Virus record (IMG/VR): IMGVR_UViG_3300025896_000062
Location: 1 to 39,725 of that record
Length of the DNA: 39,725 bases
Direction: 5' to 3' (one strand)
Source: a virus
Position numbers and translations under genes: made by a program
Part shown: positions 21,129-29,738 of the stretch, in pieces
How the letters are laid out: each line of letters begins with the position of its first letter
How positions within the stretch are numbered: the stretch's first letter is position 1
Notes under the pieces: generated by a model
Databases searched by the model: none
Seen by the model: the letters and a program-made list of their open reading frames with translations, nothing else
Told to the model about the DNA's origin: nothing

Positions 21129-22124
21129 TCAGGCGTAGCGTTCTTGCAGTTCGCGTTCTGACCAATAGCGGGCAGCTTCAATCTGCCCATCACGCAGCGT
21201 CAGTTCTGAGTATCCATAGGTCCAGCCGGTCATACTCAACCCGGCATAGGATTTTAGATAACCCTGCGGCATTGCGGACCCGGTGTTGTAAACCTGGATG
21301 GCATTACCCACACCAAACTTGGGCCGTTCAATCATTTCGCGGCGGTGAGTGTGCGAGAAGCATACCGAGAAGGTGCTTTCCCGCGCCACTGTCTGCCCCG
21401 AATTGAGGCCACCCACTTCTTTGCCAGCCAGATTGATGGGGACATGGATGAAGCCCACGCCCTCAAGAAACAGCCACTCCCGATATTCGTGCGTAGACCA
21501 GCCATAGCGGGCAAAGGTCTGCCGGATCGGCAAGGTGTAGACATCCTCACTGGTGGGGTTCATCGCCTCAAAACGGTTGGCCCGGTTTTCGTGATTGCCA
21601 TTGAGGTGGAAGCGCGGGATCAGGTCCGGGTCGGGCGCAAACTCATGGAACGCGGCATAGGCTTCATCGAGGCTATCGACCTCGGTAAGAAAGCCGGGTT
21701 TGGCACGGTCATCCATCGAACCGGGCGCGGCATGGGTCGAAAGACTGTCGAGGTCAAGGCTGTCCCCCAGGTCAACGATATAGTCAGGGTTTAGCTCAGC
21801 CGCGAGCTTGCCCGCATTCCAAAAGCGCGACTTGTCGGGGATCAGGGGGCTGTCGTGGGCACAGCCGAACACGAAGACGCGCACGGCTTTGCCAAAAGTG
21901 TTTGGGGTTGGGGAATAGACGGCCCGAACGGGAACGCGGATGCGGGGCTTAGCGGCGCGGGTTTCGGCATCCATCCGCTGGCGGCGAGCTTCTTCAAGCC
22001 GGTGCTGAAACGTGGCGCGGTTGACGCCCAAAGCACGGGCGGCGGCGGACTGATTGCCAGAATGCTCAGCGAGCGAGTTTATAGCCTGCTGAAGCGTTTC
22101 ACGGCTCAACGGGGCTTGGGCCAT
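21129..22124 (-). CDS. calcineurin-like metallophosphoesterase with N-terminal Fis-type HTH, 331 aa
   Basis: Residues 1-50 hold a Fis/HTH_8-like helix-turn-helix (N-Q-S-A-A-A-R-A-L-G-V-N-R-A-T-F). Residues 80-331 form a metallophosphoesterase: F-G-C-A-H-D near 86, D-L-G-D-S near 110, L-N-G-N-H-E-N-R near 170, and S-H-T-H-R-R near 248, all metal ligands. It may hydrolyse DNA, nucleotides or protein phosphates; the DNA-binding head suggests a DNA target. Coupled TGATG to the small membrane gene. Confidence 0.9.
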   Translation of the reverse strand: MAQAPLSRETLQQAINSLAEHSGNQSAAARALGVNRATFQHRLEEARRQRMDAETRAAKPRIRVPVRAVYSPTPNTFGKAVRVFVFGCAHDSPLIPDKSRFWNAGKLAAELNPDYIVDLGDSLDLDSLSTHAAPGSMDDRAKPGFLTEVDSLDEAYAAFHEFAPDPDLIPRFHLNGNHENRANRFEAMNPTSEDVYTLPIRQTFARYGWSTHEYREWLFLEGVGFIHVPINLAGKEVGGLNSGQTVARESTFSVCFSHTHRREMIERPKFGVGNAIQVYNTGSAMPQGYLKSYAGLSMTGWTYGYSELTLRDGQIEAARYWSERELQERYA

Positions 22125-22336
22125 CAGTGCGGCACCATCTTGTAAATGAAGGTGGTGATGCCAGAGGCAATGGTCCCCACCGCAATTAACGTCCACCAGC
22201 CCCCTTTGGCTTTGACGATGGCGTCACGGACCTCATTGAGGGTTCGCCCCTGTGACTCCATCTGCTTTTCCAGCAATTCCACTTTGGCAATCAATGCGCC
22301 CAATTCGCGCTCGTTGGTGGTCATGGCGGGTTCCAT
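22124..22336 (-). CDS. small coiled-coil membrane protein, holin-like, 70 aa
   Basis: N-terminal coiled coil (I-A-K-V-E-L-L-E-K-Q-M-E-S-Q-G-R-T-L) followed by one C-terminal membrane span (W-W-T-L-I-A-V-G-T-I-A-S-G-I-T-T-F-I-Y). This is the XhlA-like layout of small holin-associated proteins. The ATG at 22336 overlaps the upstream stop (TGATG). Acting with the endolysin is inferred from neighbours. Confidence 0.72.
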   Translation of the reverse strand: MEPAMTTNERELGALIAKVELLEKQMESQGRTLNEVRDAIVKAKGGWWTLIAVGTIASGITTFIYKMVPH

Positions 22337-22569
22337 CAAAACGGCCGACGACGCTTGCGCTGCTGGTTGTCGGGGTGGGGCCAGATGTCATCGGAGGGCA
22401 CCTTGCGGCTGGGCTTGAGGCGCATCACAAGCAGAGCGCCGACGATCAGCAGCGCAGCGCCATAGCGGCCAACCAGCGCCCCGACGATCAGGCCAAGGGT
22501 GATCCACAGCCACGGCAATGAAGACAGCCAAGCCGTCGCGCAGGTCATGGGTTCGAGGAAGCATGTCAT
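22336..22569 (-). CDS. two-span membrane protein, 77 aa
   Basis: 77 aa with two hydrophobic segments (W-L-S-S-L-P-W-L-W-I-T-L-G-L-I-V-G-A and A-A-L-L-I-V-G-A-L-L-V) and a basic, Arg-rich C-terminus. Start at 22569 overlaps the upstream stop as ATGA. Could be a holin, antiholin or spanin partner; topology alone cannot decide. Confidence 0.7.
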   Translation of the reverse strand: MTCFLEPMTCATAWLSSLPWLWITLGLIVGALVGRYGAALLIVGALLVMRLKPSRKVPSDDIWPHPDNQQRKRRRPF

Positions 22570-22844
22570 TTCCTGCCCCCCACCGGAGTCTTGGTCTGCA
22601 TCCGCTTGATGACGAGATAGGCCATCAGCACGTAAGGGATGTAACCGACCCATTGGCTCGGGACGTAGCCGAGCTTCTGCGCCTCTTGGATGGCGTCACC
22701 GACCACACCGGCAGCGTAAAGCAGCCCGCCCAGCGCGGTTTCCAGCAGGGTGGACCAGCCCTGAAGTTTCTTGCGGAGGACCGGCACAGTGTTCCACGCA
22801 ATCGCTGCTGCGACGACGAGGGCAACGACAATCAGGGCAATCAT
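22566..22844 (-). CDS. holin-like membrane protein, 92 aa
   Basis: N-terminal hydrophobic span (I-A-L-I-V-V-A-L-V-V-A-A-A-I-A-W), a central amphipathic region and a second span near residue 65 (W-V-G-Y-I-P-Y-V-L-M-A-Y-L-V-I), ending in a basic tail. Directly downstream of the endolysin with ATGA overlap. Best holin candidate, but it is one of three small membrane proteins here. Confidence 0.72.
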   Translation of the reverse strand: MIALIVVALVVAAAIAWNTVPVLRKKLQGWSTLLETALGGLLYAAGVVGDAIQEAQKLGYVPSQWVGYIPYVLMAYLVIKRMQTKTPVGGRK

Positions 22845-23422
22845 TTGCGGAACACCTTTTTGATAAGAGTGAGGAGTAGCAGCACGAGGGCTTTGAAACC
22901 CGTTGCTCCGGCCGGGTGCGGCGCAGCGGGTGTTTTGGGGAACTCATCACGCGGTTTGCCGACCGGCCTCAGCGGGGCCTGAAATAGTCCGGCCTCAGCC
23001 TTGCGGCGGAGCGTCAGCCCAGGCAGCACCTTGCCGTTCGACTTATTCCAGCGCTTGAACTCATCAGCGGCACCGGCATAGTCACGCTGGTTCAGCTTTC
23101 TCAGCAGCGTTGAGCGCCGGAAAGCCCCGCTACCGATATTGAAGGTGAGCGATACCAGCGCCCCAAACTGGTTGTCGTTAAGCGGCACTTTGACCGCCTC
23201 GCGCACAGCGACCTCAACCGCCAACAGATCGGCCTCAAGGATGCGCTGCGCTTCCTCGGTTGTGATCCTCATGCCCTTGGTGACGATTGGCGGGCCAGCC
23301 TGGGTAGTATGGCCGTAACCAATCGTGGCAATCTTCCAGCCATAGCCGGGGTCGGCATAGGCTTCGAGGCGGAGCCCTTCATGGTATTGAATAAGCAAAA
23401 GCGTGGCTCGGTTGACCGGCAT
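22841..23422 (-). CDS. endolysin, T4-type lysozyme (GH24), 193 aa
   Basis: Cleaves N-acetylmuramyl-glucosamine bonds of peptidoglycan. Catalytic Glu15 in H-E-G, Asp24 in A-D-P-G-Y, Thr33 in I-A-T-I-G-Y-G-H-T: the GH24 E-D-T triad, with three extra residues between D and T. V-P-L-N-D-N-Q-F-G-A-L-V-S-L-T-F-N-I-G-S-G-A-F is the usual core. The C-terminus ends in a short hydrophobic stretch and basic residues. I chose the ATG at 23422 over a TTG upstream. Confidence 0.93.
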   Translation of the reverse strand: MPVNRATLLLIQYHEGLRLEAYADPGYGWKIATIGYGHTTQAGPPIVTKGMRITTEEAQRILEADLLAVEVAVREAVKVPLNDNQFGALVSLTFNIGSGAFRRSTLLRKLNQRDYAGAADEFKRWNKSNGKVLPGLTLRRKAEAGLFQAPLRPVGKPRDEFPKTPAAPHPAGATGFKALVLLLLTLIKKVFRK

Positions 23423-23451
23423 ATGACGCACCAATGTAAGGGGGGATGGGG

Positions 23452-24657
23452 TTAGCGGATGCCGTAAATGCGGACGGAGCCCGCATCGAAACTGCCGCTG
23501 GTGCTATAGGCGACGACAACTGATGTTGAGGCCGTAGTCAGCGTTGAGGTGGAGGCTACTCCAGCCGTTGCCCCACCGCTCGACAAAGACAGGCTGGAGG
23601 TCATAACGCCGGTTGCCAGATCAACCTCAACGATGCCGTAGACCTTGTTAGCGCTATCTGCGGTGCTGACAACGACAACGGAGTTCAAGGTAATATCTCG
23701 AACGCCATATTGCCCTGACACGCCATTGAAGACCGCCCGCAGGAACTTATAGTTAGTCAGCGTCAGGCCACTGAGGGTCTGGCTTGCGCCGCTGGTTGTG
23801 GTCAGGGTGCCGAGCAACGTCACGGTGTCGCCACCGACAGGGGCACCGCTCGCCCGCTGATAGGCCACGACTTTGATATTGTCGCCGCTATCCTGCACGA
23901 TGATCGCGCTATCGCCCGCCGCCGTGGTGATATTTGCCCCACTGGGCAGCACCAGCGTGGTAGCATTATGGGTCAGCGTCAGTGTCCCATCGAACACCAG
24001 CATCGCCATGCGCCCATCTGCGGGGGTGGCAAAGTCAATGTCGGTGATCGTGGTAGTGCCGGTGATGTGGAAATAGCCACCTTCGCCCAGCGAAATGGTT
24101 GAGGCCGACGCAACATCTGCGCCCTTTTCCCATAGCGCCGCCAGCGAGTCGGGCGTTGCATATTTTGAGGCGTCAGTGCCGGTCAGCACTTCGGTAGTGG
24201 ACGCCGCCGAGATCGTCGCCGCTGCTGGGTTCAGCAGCACCCAAGCGCCCGCAGCCGCATTATAGCTGGTGTCATAGCGCACAAGGTAAATGCCGCTCGC
24301 CACCATGTCGTTAGCCTCAAGCGCACTGTCACCCTGGCGGCGGATGGCCTTCGCGCCCAAGGCATCGACGTTGAGCGTAGCAGCGCCCGTATTGGCCGCA
24401 GCGGCTTTAAACGAGGTGAACAGGCCGTTGGCAAGCGACTGGAACGATGAAGTCGTGGTCAGCGTGATGGCATCGGCGCTGCCCGCAACGGTGCCAGTTG
24501 CACCCACATCGTCATAGAACCGCGCCAGCATTGAACCGAGGTTCTGCAACATTGTGTCGATGGTGTTGATGCCCGCCGAACCGGCAACCGATTGGCCTCG
24601 GAAATCGGTGTTTGACGCGGCAGTGGTCGAGAGGTCGGCCAGATTGTTAAGTGCCAT
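23452..24657 (-). CDS. second tail fibre / tail spike-like protein, 401 aa
   Basis: A 401-aa protein starting M-A-L-N-N-L-A-D-L-S-T-T, a common N-terminal anchor in short phage fibres, followed by A-A-A-N-T-G-A-A-T-L-N-V and many Ser/Thr-rich beta segments. The C-terminal half has repeated L-T-L-T-H-N-A-T-T-L-V-L-P and S-T-S-type beta strands. It lies between a baseplate-like gene and the endolysin. Receptor binding or side-fibre role is inferred. Confidence 0.82.
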   Translation of the reverse strand: MALNNLADLSTTAASNTDFRGQSVAGSAGINTIDTMLQNLGSMLARFYDDVGATGTVAGSADAITLTTTSSFQSLANGLFTSFKAAAANTGAATLNVDALGAKAIRRQGDSALEANDMVASGIYLVRYDTSYNAAAGAWVLLNPAAATISAASTTEVLTGTDASKYATPDSLAALWEKGADVASASTISLGEGGYFHITGTTTITDIDFATPADGRMAMLVFDGTLTLTHNATTLVLPSGANITTAAGDSAIIVQDSGDNIKVVAYQRASGAPVGGDTVTLLGTLTTTSGASQTLSGLTLTNYKFLRAVFNGVSGQYGVRDITLNSVVVVSTADSANKVYGIVEVDLATGVMTSSLSLSSGGATAGVASTSTLTTASTSVVVAYSTSGSFDAGSVRIYGIR

Positions 24658-24659
24658 GG

Positions 24660-25292
24660 TCAGACTTTCTTGAAGGTGCCGTCAGCCTGGAAGCGTAGGC
24701 TCTGGCCTTGAGCGTTGGTGTAGAGTTTGCCGACGACGAAGGTCTTGCCGCTTTTCGATTTGGCGGTTTTCGGCGCGGGCTTTGATTTTGCGGCTTCACG
24801 CTGTTTCGGTGCGGCAGCGGTCTTACGCTGGGGCCGGTCTGCCGGAATCGGCGCAGAACGCTCGCGCAACCCGGCGCTCATGGTCGCCGGGATCGGCGCA
24901 AGTGGCCCCATATATGGTTCACCCGGGCGCGGATCGCGTCGCGCCGGTAGGTAGCCGAACATGTGGAAGAAATCGGCAAGGGAAGCCCCTTGCCCGGTCG
25001 GGTCCATCGGGCGCGGGCCGGTAGGAACATTGAGCCCGGTTACCGGCAGCGGGCTCGGCTGAGCATTCCCATACTGGCTGTTGAGGTACAGTTGGGTATC
25101 GGGGGCCATGGACGGCATTCCCTGATAGAGCCGTGCCACATCCTCAGCCGTCCGGGGCGAGTCATAGGTGCCCTCGGGCCGATAGGCGGGGATGCCCTCA
25201 TAGAACTTTGCCCCATCGGCACTGGTAGGCGGTCTGGCGTGCAAGCCGCCCTGAAGCCCCAGCAGCCAATCAACGAGGGTTTTGTCACCCAT
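24660..25292 (-). CDS. hypothetical virion protein with C-terminal QADGTFK motif, 210 aa
   Basis: A 210-aa Pro-rich protein with a short helical start (V-D-W-L-L-G-L-Q-G-G-L), a disordered middle and a basic K-S-K-P-A-P-K-T-A-K-S-K-S-G-K linker. Its last 25 residues (V-V-G-K-L-Y-T-N-A-Q-G then F-Q-A-D-G-T-F-K-K-V) are clearly related to the end of the upstream glucosaminidase. The ATG at 25292 was chosen over a longer upstream frame overlapping that gene. Function unknown. Confidence 0.75.
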   Translation of the reverse strand: MGDKTLVDWLLGLQGGLHARPPTSADGAKFYEGIPAYRPEGTYDSPRTAEDVARLYQGMPSMAPDTQLYLNSQYGNAQPSPLPVTGLNVPTGPRPMDPTGQGASLADFFHMFGYLPARRDPRPGEPYMGPLAPIPATMSAGLRERSAPIPADRPQRKTAAAPKQREAAKSKPAPKTAKSKSGKTFVVGKLYTNAQGQSLRFQADGTFKKV

Positions 25293-25296
25293 TGCT

Positions 25297-27432
25297 TTAC
25301 ACCCTTTTGAATGTGCCATCGGCTTGGGCGACATAGGTGCCGTTGCCGTTCTTGTAGGTCTGTCCAACCGTGTAGGAGTTTTTGGTTGAGGTGCCCTGGA
25401 AGGTGCCGGTTGTCCCCGCGCCGCCGCTGCTCGATCCGCCGCTCTTGGTCCATGTCACCGGCTGGCCGACCTTAAGGCCCCATTCGCCAGTGTTCGGGTC
25501 ATAGACACGCTCGCCGGACTTGAGGCCCGTGGTCACCTGCCCCGGCGAACTGCCGTAGCCGCCGCCATTCGCGCCCCAGATCGCGCCTTGGTTGTAAAGG
25601 CCCCCGACGCCCAGCGCTTGGCCGAACTCGCCTCGCGGCGCGACCTTTGGGGCATTGCTGTATCCCGCAAAGCCGGGTTGCGGCGTGGCCGATCCGGGGA
25701 TGCGACCGGCAGGCGTTGATTGAAACACCGAGGAGAACAGTTTGCTCATCAGCCCACCGCCAAAGCCGCCGAGGCCCAGCACACCGCCATCAAGCGGGTT
25801 GCCAAGATTGAAACTGGGTTTGGCTGGGGCGGCCGGGGCCGGGAGCGTGGAGGTGGTGGTCCATGTTACCGGAGCAGGAACCGGCGCAGGGGCGAGCGGA
25901 GCGGCTGGTTTGTAATTGGGGTCGCTCAGCGCTCGCATCATATCGACGGTAGTGATGGCCCCTGTTGGTGTCATCGCCTGCGTTGGGGCCAAGGTCTGTG
26001 TTGAGACGCTGTAGGGCTTTGCCAGCAGAGTGCGGGCCGCAGCGGGCAAGGGCGTGGCCCATGGAGCTGCTGGGATGATGGACGGGGAAAGATTGCTGGC
26101 ACCAACCTGCGGTGAGGATGGCTGCACGGGCTTTGAGCCAGCCGACTGCGCGGCAAGCGAGCGCCAGGGCGTTGGGGTCGCATAGGCTTTGGCGGGGGCC
26201 TCGGCCTGCATAACGCTCAGCGCGTTCATCGGGTTGTAGTCGGCCGGGAATGACGGCGCAGGCAAACCACGCCCGGTCATGCCCTGCTGATAGCTCGGGG
26301 CAGCGCTCGGCGCGGGAGCAGGCCGAGCATCACGCGGCAGCGGCAGAGGCGTCCGTGCGCCGCTCTGCATGGCTTGCAGATAGGGGCTCACCACTGCGGC
26401 CACGTTCTTGTCAGCAATCGGCTGCGCCATCGCGCCCTGCACGGCTGGCGTATTGATGTCGTTGACAGTGAGGTCGCCGGTCTGCGGGTCATAGGCGACG
26501 TAGGGCGGCAGCTTTTTCAGTACCATGCTGGTCAGAGCCTGATCGCTCAACATTCCAGCCATGGGCTGAGCTTTTCTGATGTCAGCCAATACCTGCACCA
26601 GAGGCACGGTCATCGTGACGCTGGAGGGGTATTGCACCTGATTGGATGCAGGGGCCGAAGCGGGGGGCGCTACAGGATTGGCCTCACGCGATATTGGCAC
26701 GGGTGCAGACGGGTTGGGCTGAGCAAGACCGCCAAGGGCAGCGGTGGCCCCCTTAAACAACCCGCTGAATGTATCCGCGAGAGTGTTGCCGCCCGGAGTC
26801 GGGTCCGCTGCCGGCGCTGGCATCTGGCTGATCCAGGGGGCCTTATCGATCGGCGCAGTAGTGAGGCTCTGCCCACCACCATAGCCGCTCAGCACGCTTG
26901 TCGGATCGCTGCCAACCATTGACTTGATGGCATCCAGCGCAGAGCCTGTACGAGCATCGGCAACGGTCTGCGGCATAGAGGCAGGCGTGGGGGCAACAGG
27001 ATCGGGAGCGCGGGCGCTTACATTGACCACCTTCGCGGCATAGTCGCTGTCGGTGGCATATCCGCCCTTCTGCCCAGCCTTTAGTGCCGCTGCCGCTTCC
27101 TCAATGTTTTTGGCATTGAGGACTTCCGGCCACCGGGCTTGAATACGGCCATACCAATCAGACAGGCTTTGGGAGAAGCCATCATACGAGCGAAAATTGG
27201 CATTGGTGGAAACGAGATTGCCGCCGACTTCTTCCTTGGTTGCCGACCCAACAACCGGACCATCCCATGACTTCCCAGCCTTGATGCCAAAATAGTTGTT
27301 GCCGACAACTTTTGTGCCATAAGCGGTTTCAATAGCCGACTGTGCCGCTGCCAACCGCGCCACCGTGTCGTTGAGACCCATCTGGCGAGCCGAATTGTAA
27401 ACCTGCTGCACATAATCGGTCTGTTTGCTCAT
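25297..27432 (-). CDS. virion-associated glucosaminidase (FlgJ-type), 711 aa
   Basis: Peptidoglycan hydrolase of the FlgJ/LytG glucosaminidase family in residues 1-145: A-A-Q-S-A-I-E-T-A-Y-G-T with catalytic Glu, N-N-Y-F-G-I-K-A-G, and Y-A-A-K-V-V-N. Residues 150-600 are Pro/Ala-rich and disordered, and the C-terminus has a Gly-rich part and a Q-A-D-G-T-F-K-R-V ending shared with the next gene. It probably opens the cell wall during DNA ejection, being among internal virion genes, and is far longer than lysis enzymes. Confidence 0.9.
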   Translation of the reverse strand: MSKQTDYVQQVYNSARQMGLNDTVARLAAAQSAIETAYGTKVVGNNYFGIKAGKSWDGPVVGSATKEEVGGNLVSTNANFRSYDGFSQSLSDWYGRIQARWPEVLNAKNIEEAAAALKAGQKGGYATDSDYAAKVVNVSARAPDPVAPTPASMPQTVADARTGSALDAIKSMVGSDPTSVLSGYGGGQSLTTAPIDKAPWISQMPAPAADPTPGGNTLADTFSGLFKGATAALGGLAQPNPSAPVPISREANPVAPPASAPASNQVQYPSSVTMTVPLVQVLADIRKAQPMAGMLSDQALTSMVLKKLPPYVAYDPQTGDLTVNDINTPAVQGAMAQPIADKNVAAVVSPYLQAMQSGARTPLPLPRDARPAPAPSAAPSYQQGMTGRGLPAPSFPADYNPMNALSVMQAEAPAKAYATPTPWRSLAAQSAGSKPVQPSSPQVGASNLSPSIIPAAPWATPLPAAARTLLAKPYSVSTQTLAPTQAMTPTGAITTVDMMRALSDPNYKPAAPLAPAPVPAPVTWTTTSTLPAPAAPAKPSFNLGNPLDGGVLGLGGFGGGLMSKLFSSVFQSTPAGRIPGSATPQPGFAGYSNAPKVAPRGEFGQALGVGGLYNQGAIWGANGGGYGSSPGQVTTGLKSGERVYDPNTGEWGLKVGQPVTWTKSGGSSSGGAGTTGTFQGTSTKNSYTVGQTYKNGNGTYVAQADGTFKRV

Positions 27433-27525
27433 GCGTACTCCATGCGTGCAGGATCAACGGGATTGATGAAATCCCGCATTGTCGTTGATGATGGGTGGGG
27501 GTAGCGTTGGGAAAAGGAGACTGCG

Positions 27526-27654
27526 ATGAAACCTGAAGGCCCACCGCCAAATTTTTGGACATATAAGTTTTGGCTGACCTTTATCATTCCGATGGGGACG
27601 ATCTGGGGCCTGATGGCTGCGAGCAAGGCAGGCGTAAAGATTTGGCCCTTCTAG
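27526..27654 (+). CDS. 42-aa plus-strand membrane micro-protein
   Basis: ATG at 27526 with AAGGAGA 7 bases upstream, ending at TAG 27652-27654. The product (M-K-P-E-G-P-P-P-N-F-W then a hydrophobic W-L-T-F-I-I-P-M-G-T-I-W-G-L-M segment and K-I-W-P-F) predicts one membrane span. It lies in a 218-base gap between two minus-strand virion genes and overlaps only the stop of one. It is the only plus-strand ORF I trust in the virion block. Confidence 0.6.
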   Translation: MKPEGPPPNFWTYKFWLTFIIPMGTIWGLMAASKAGVKIWPF

Positions 27655-29738
27655 GGCTGGTTGGTCGCCACACCGATAACGGCACCCTTAATTCCCGCCG
27701 ACATTGCCATTTCCAGCGCCCGCAGCGCTTCCATGTGCGCCTCGGAAATCGCGGCGTTGCGGATCACCCTGTCCAGAACCTTCGGATCCTGTGACGCCAG
27801 CATTTTGGCCACAGACTGCAACACCTTCTCATTGCCCTTCTTGCCCATGTAGCGCAGTGCCAAAGGCGCGGCAGCAGCAATCCAAGCGTTGGGATTTCCC
27901 ATGCCACCGCTTAAGAAATAGCTTCCCGCGCTAGCCGCGCCAATTCCAAGATCCTGCAATTGCTGAGCTGTTGAGGAATTGCCAGTCACCGCTCCCCGCA
28001 GCTTGTCAACAATACCCTCTACGCGGGCATAGGCTTCCAGCTTTGCCGCGTTTTCCTCGCCCAAAAACAGCACATTGCGAGCCCGGCCATCCGGTGTGTT
28101 GAACAGGGAGTTCAAAAACACGTTTCGGTTGTCGCCGGATTTGCGGATAGTGTCGAGAAGTTCAGATGCGTAGCCAATCTGAGCGCCCTCGCGCTCGTAA
28201 TCGTTCATCTTCCCCACGGCTTTGGTAAATTCCGGCACCTTGCCAGCGGTTCGCGCCGCTATACGTCCAGCGTCCACCGCATTGTCAGTGCCGAAAAAGA
28301 GCGCGGCACCAGACCGGGCTTCCTTATAACCGGAGACCGCAGCATCCAGCGTGTTCACGAATTTCTGCTTAAGCACCGTCAGGTCCGCATAAAGATTGCG
28401 GTCGCCTTTTTGAGTAGCCGTTGGCTTGGCGAGTTCAATCATTCCGTCGAGGTTACGCTTCACCTGATTCCAGAAACGGAGATTTGGCAACGCTGTTGAT
28501 CCATCGGCGTTGGTCCGCAGGCGGAATGCGCCAGTCTCGTCCATGACAAATGGGTTGCGGACAGTCTGAACGCCGTCAACAGCGGCGCGATTTGAGGCCG
28601 CTTTTTCGGCTCCCATGACTGCCGCCTTGAACGCATCAGATTGCATGAACTGGGCAAGAGTGTTGTCCCAAAGCCCCTGCGCTGCTGCGCTATTGTAAAC
28701 CGGCTCGTAAGCCTTGTCGTTTTTATCTGACGCGAGGCGGCGAAGCTGATCTTGGAATCCTAGGTCATCCACCTTGCCGCCGACTAACTTGGTCACGAAA
28801 TCCGTTGCCCGCGAGGTCTGCCCGACAAAACGGTCCTCCAGTGACTTTTTCAGCAGGTCGGCCGCACCCCCATCGGCATTGGCAGCAGTGCGTGCCAGCC
28901 TGCGGGTATTTTCCCCGAAGCGGTCCGCGTTGAACAGCGGAATGCCCGCCTCATCGGCAATACGCGTCCCCTCTTGTGGCAACACGTTGCTAAGGGCGCG
29001 GTCTTTGCTGATGGCATTCGTCACGGTTGAGCGGGCGACGTTTTCTGGGGCCATAAATGCTTTGATCGGGTTATAAAATACCTTTTTGCCTGAACGCCCA
29101 ACCGCCCCCAATGTGGCCCCGGCTCCTGGGATCAGACCCGCCCCCGCTGCCCACGGCGCGGTCTGTACCATTGCATCAAACGGGGCATTGCCGCGTGCCA
29201 TGCCATCCATGATACCGATGGCTTCGGTGGAAAGCGCCGAGTTTGCCATCTGGGTGCCGAGCGGGATTCCTTTGGACCCAGCAAAGGGCATCCCCAGCAT
29301 TTCGGCGGCGGCGGGCACTTTTGCAGCCAAACCACCCATGGATCCAATGCCAGACACAAGGCTGCTACCAATGTAAGAAATAGGATACTGGCTTACCAAT
29401 TTGGCTCGTCGATCTTCTTGCTGTTTCACATACTGACCGGCATCGCCGCCCATGAGGGCGGAAACACCGCCGCCTATCCAATCTGTTGCAGACTGAGCCA
29501 GCGGGCCAACTACGGGGATGCCGTTGACGGCACCAGCCATGCCAGCCGCCATTGAACCCATCAAATCCTGGCCAATGTCTCTTGACGGGGCAGGAGCGCC
29601 AGTATTCGCGAACGTGGCGGCTTCCTGTTTTGGGGTTTTCGCAGCCCACTCCATAGCGCCTTTGAGCGCAGTAGCCTCATCGGCGGCTTCAACCTTGATC
29701 TTGCGCCCGTCGGGGGCTTCGATGGTGTAAACCGGCAT
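27651..29738 (-). CDS. internal virion / DNA-ejection protein, 695 aa
   Basis: A large protein with an N-terminal S-L-like beta region (M-P-V-Y-T-I-E-A-P-D-G-R-K), then Ala/Gly-rich hydrophobic segments (A-A-G-M-A-G-A-V-N-G-I-P-V-V-G-P-L near residue 62) and long helical parts, typical of ejection proteins of podophages that form a conduit across the envelope. No enzymatic motif seen. Order (virion genes before the glucosaminidase) fits the ejection set. Its start overlaps the upstream gene (TAATG). Confidence 0.82.
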   Translation of the reverse strand: MPVYTIEAPDGRKIKVEAADEATALKGAMEWAAKTPKQEAATFANTGAPAPSRDIGQDLMGSMAAGMAGAVNGIPVVGPLAQSATDWIGGGVSALMGGDAGQYVKQQEDRRAKLVSQYPISYIGSSLVSGIGSMGGLAAKVPAAAEMLGMPFAGSKGIPLGTQMANSALSTEAIGIMDGMARGNAPFDAMVQTAPWAAGAGLIPGAGATLGAVGRSGKKVFYNPIKAFMAPENVARSTVTNAISKDRALSNVLPQEGTRIADEAGIPLFNADRFGENTRRLARTAANADGGAADLLKKSLEDRFVGQTSRATDFVTKLVGGKVDDLGFQDQLRRLASDKNDKAYEPVYNSAAAQGLWDNTLAQFMQSDAFKAAVMGAEKAASNRAAVDGVQTVRNPFVMDETGAFRLRTNADGSTALPNLRFWNQVKRNLDGMIELAKPTATQKGDRNLYADLTVLKQKFVNTLDAAVSGYKEARSGAALFFGTDNAVDAGRIAARTAGKVPEFTKAVGKMNDYEREGAQIGYASELLDTIRKSGDNRNVFLNSLFNTPDGRARNVLFLGEENAAKLEAYARVEGIVDKLRGAVTGNSSTAQQLQDLGIGAASAGSYFLSGGMGNPNAWIAAAAPLALRYMGKKGNEKVLQSVAKMLASQDPKVLDRVIRNAAISEAHMEALRALEMAMSAGIKGAVIGVATNQP

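Noticed and set aside
27429-27626. 65-aa minus-strand ORF between virion genes
   Set aside because: It overlaps the next gene's start and depends on a poor start codon context; the opposite-strand 42-aa ORF has the better ribosome site and hydrophobic span.
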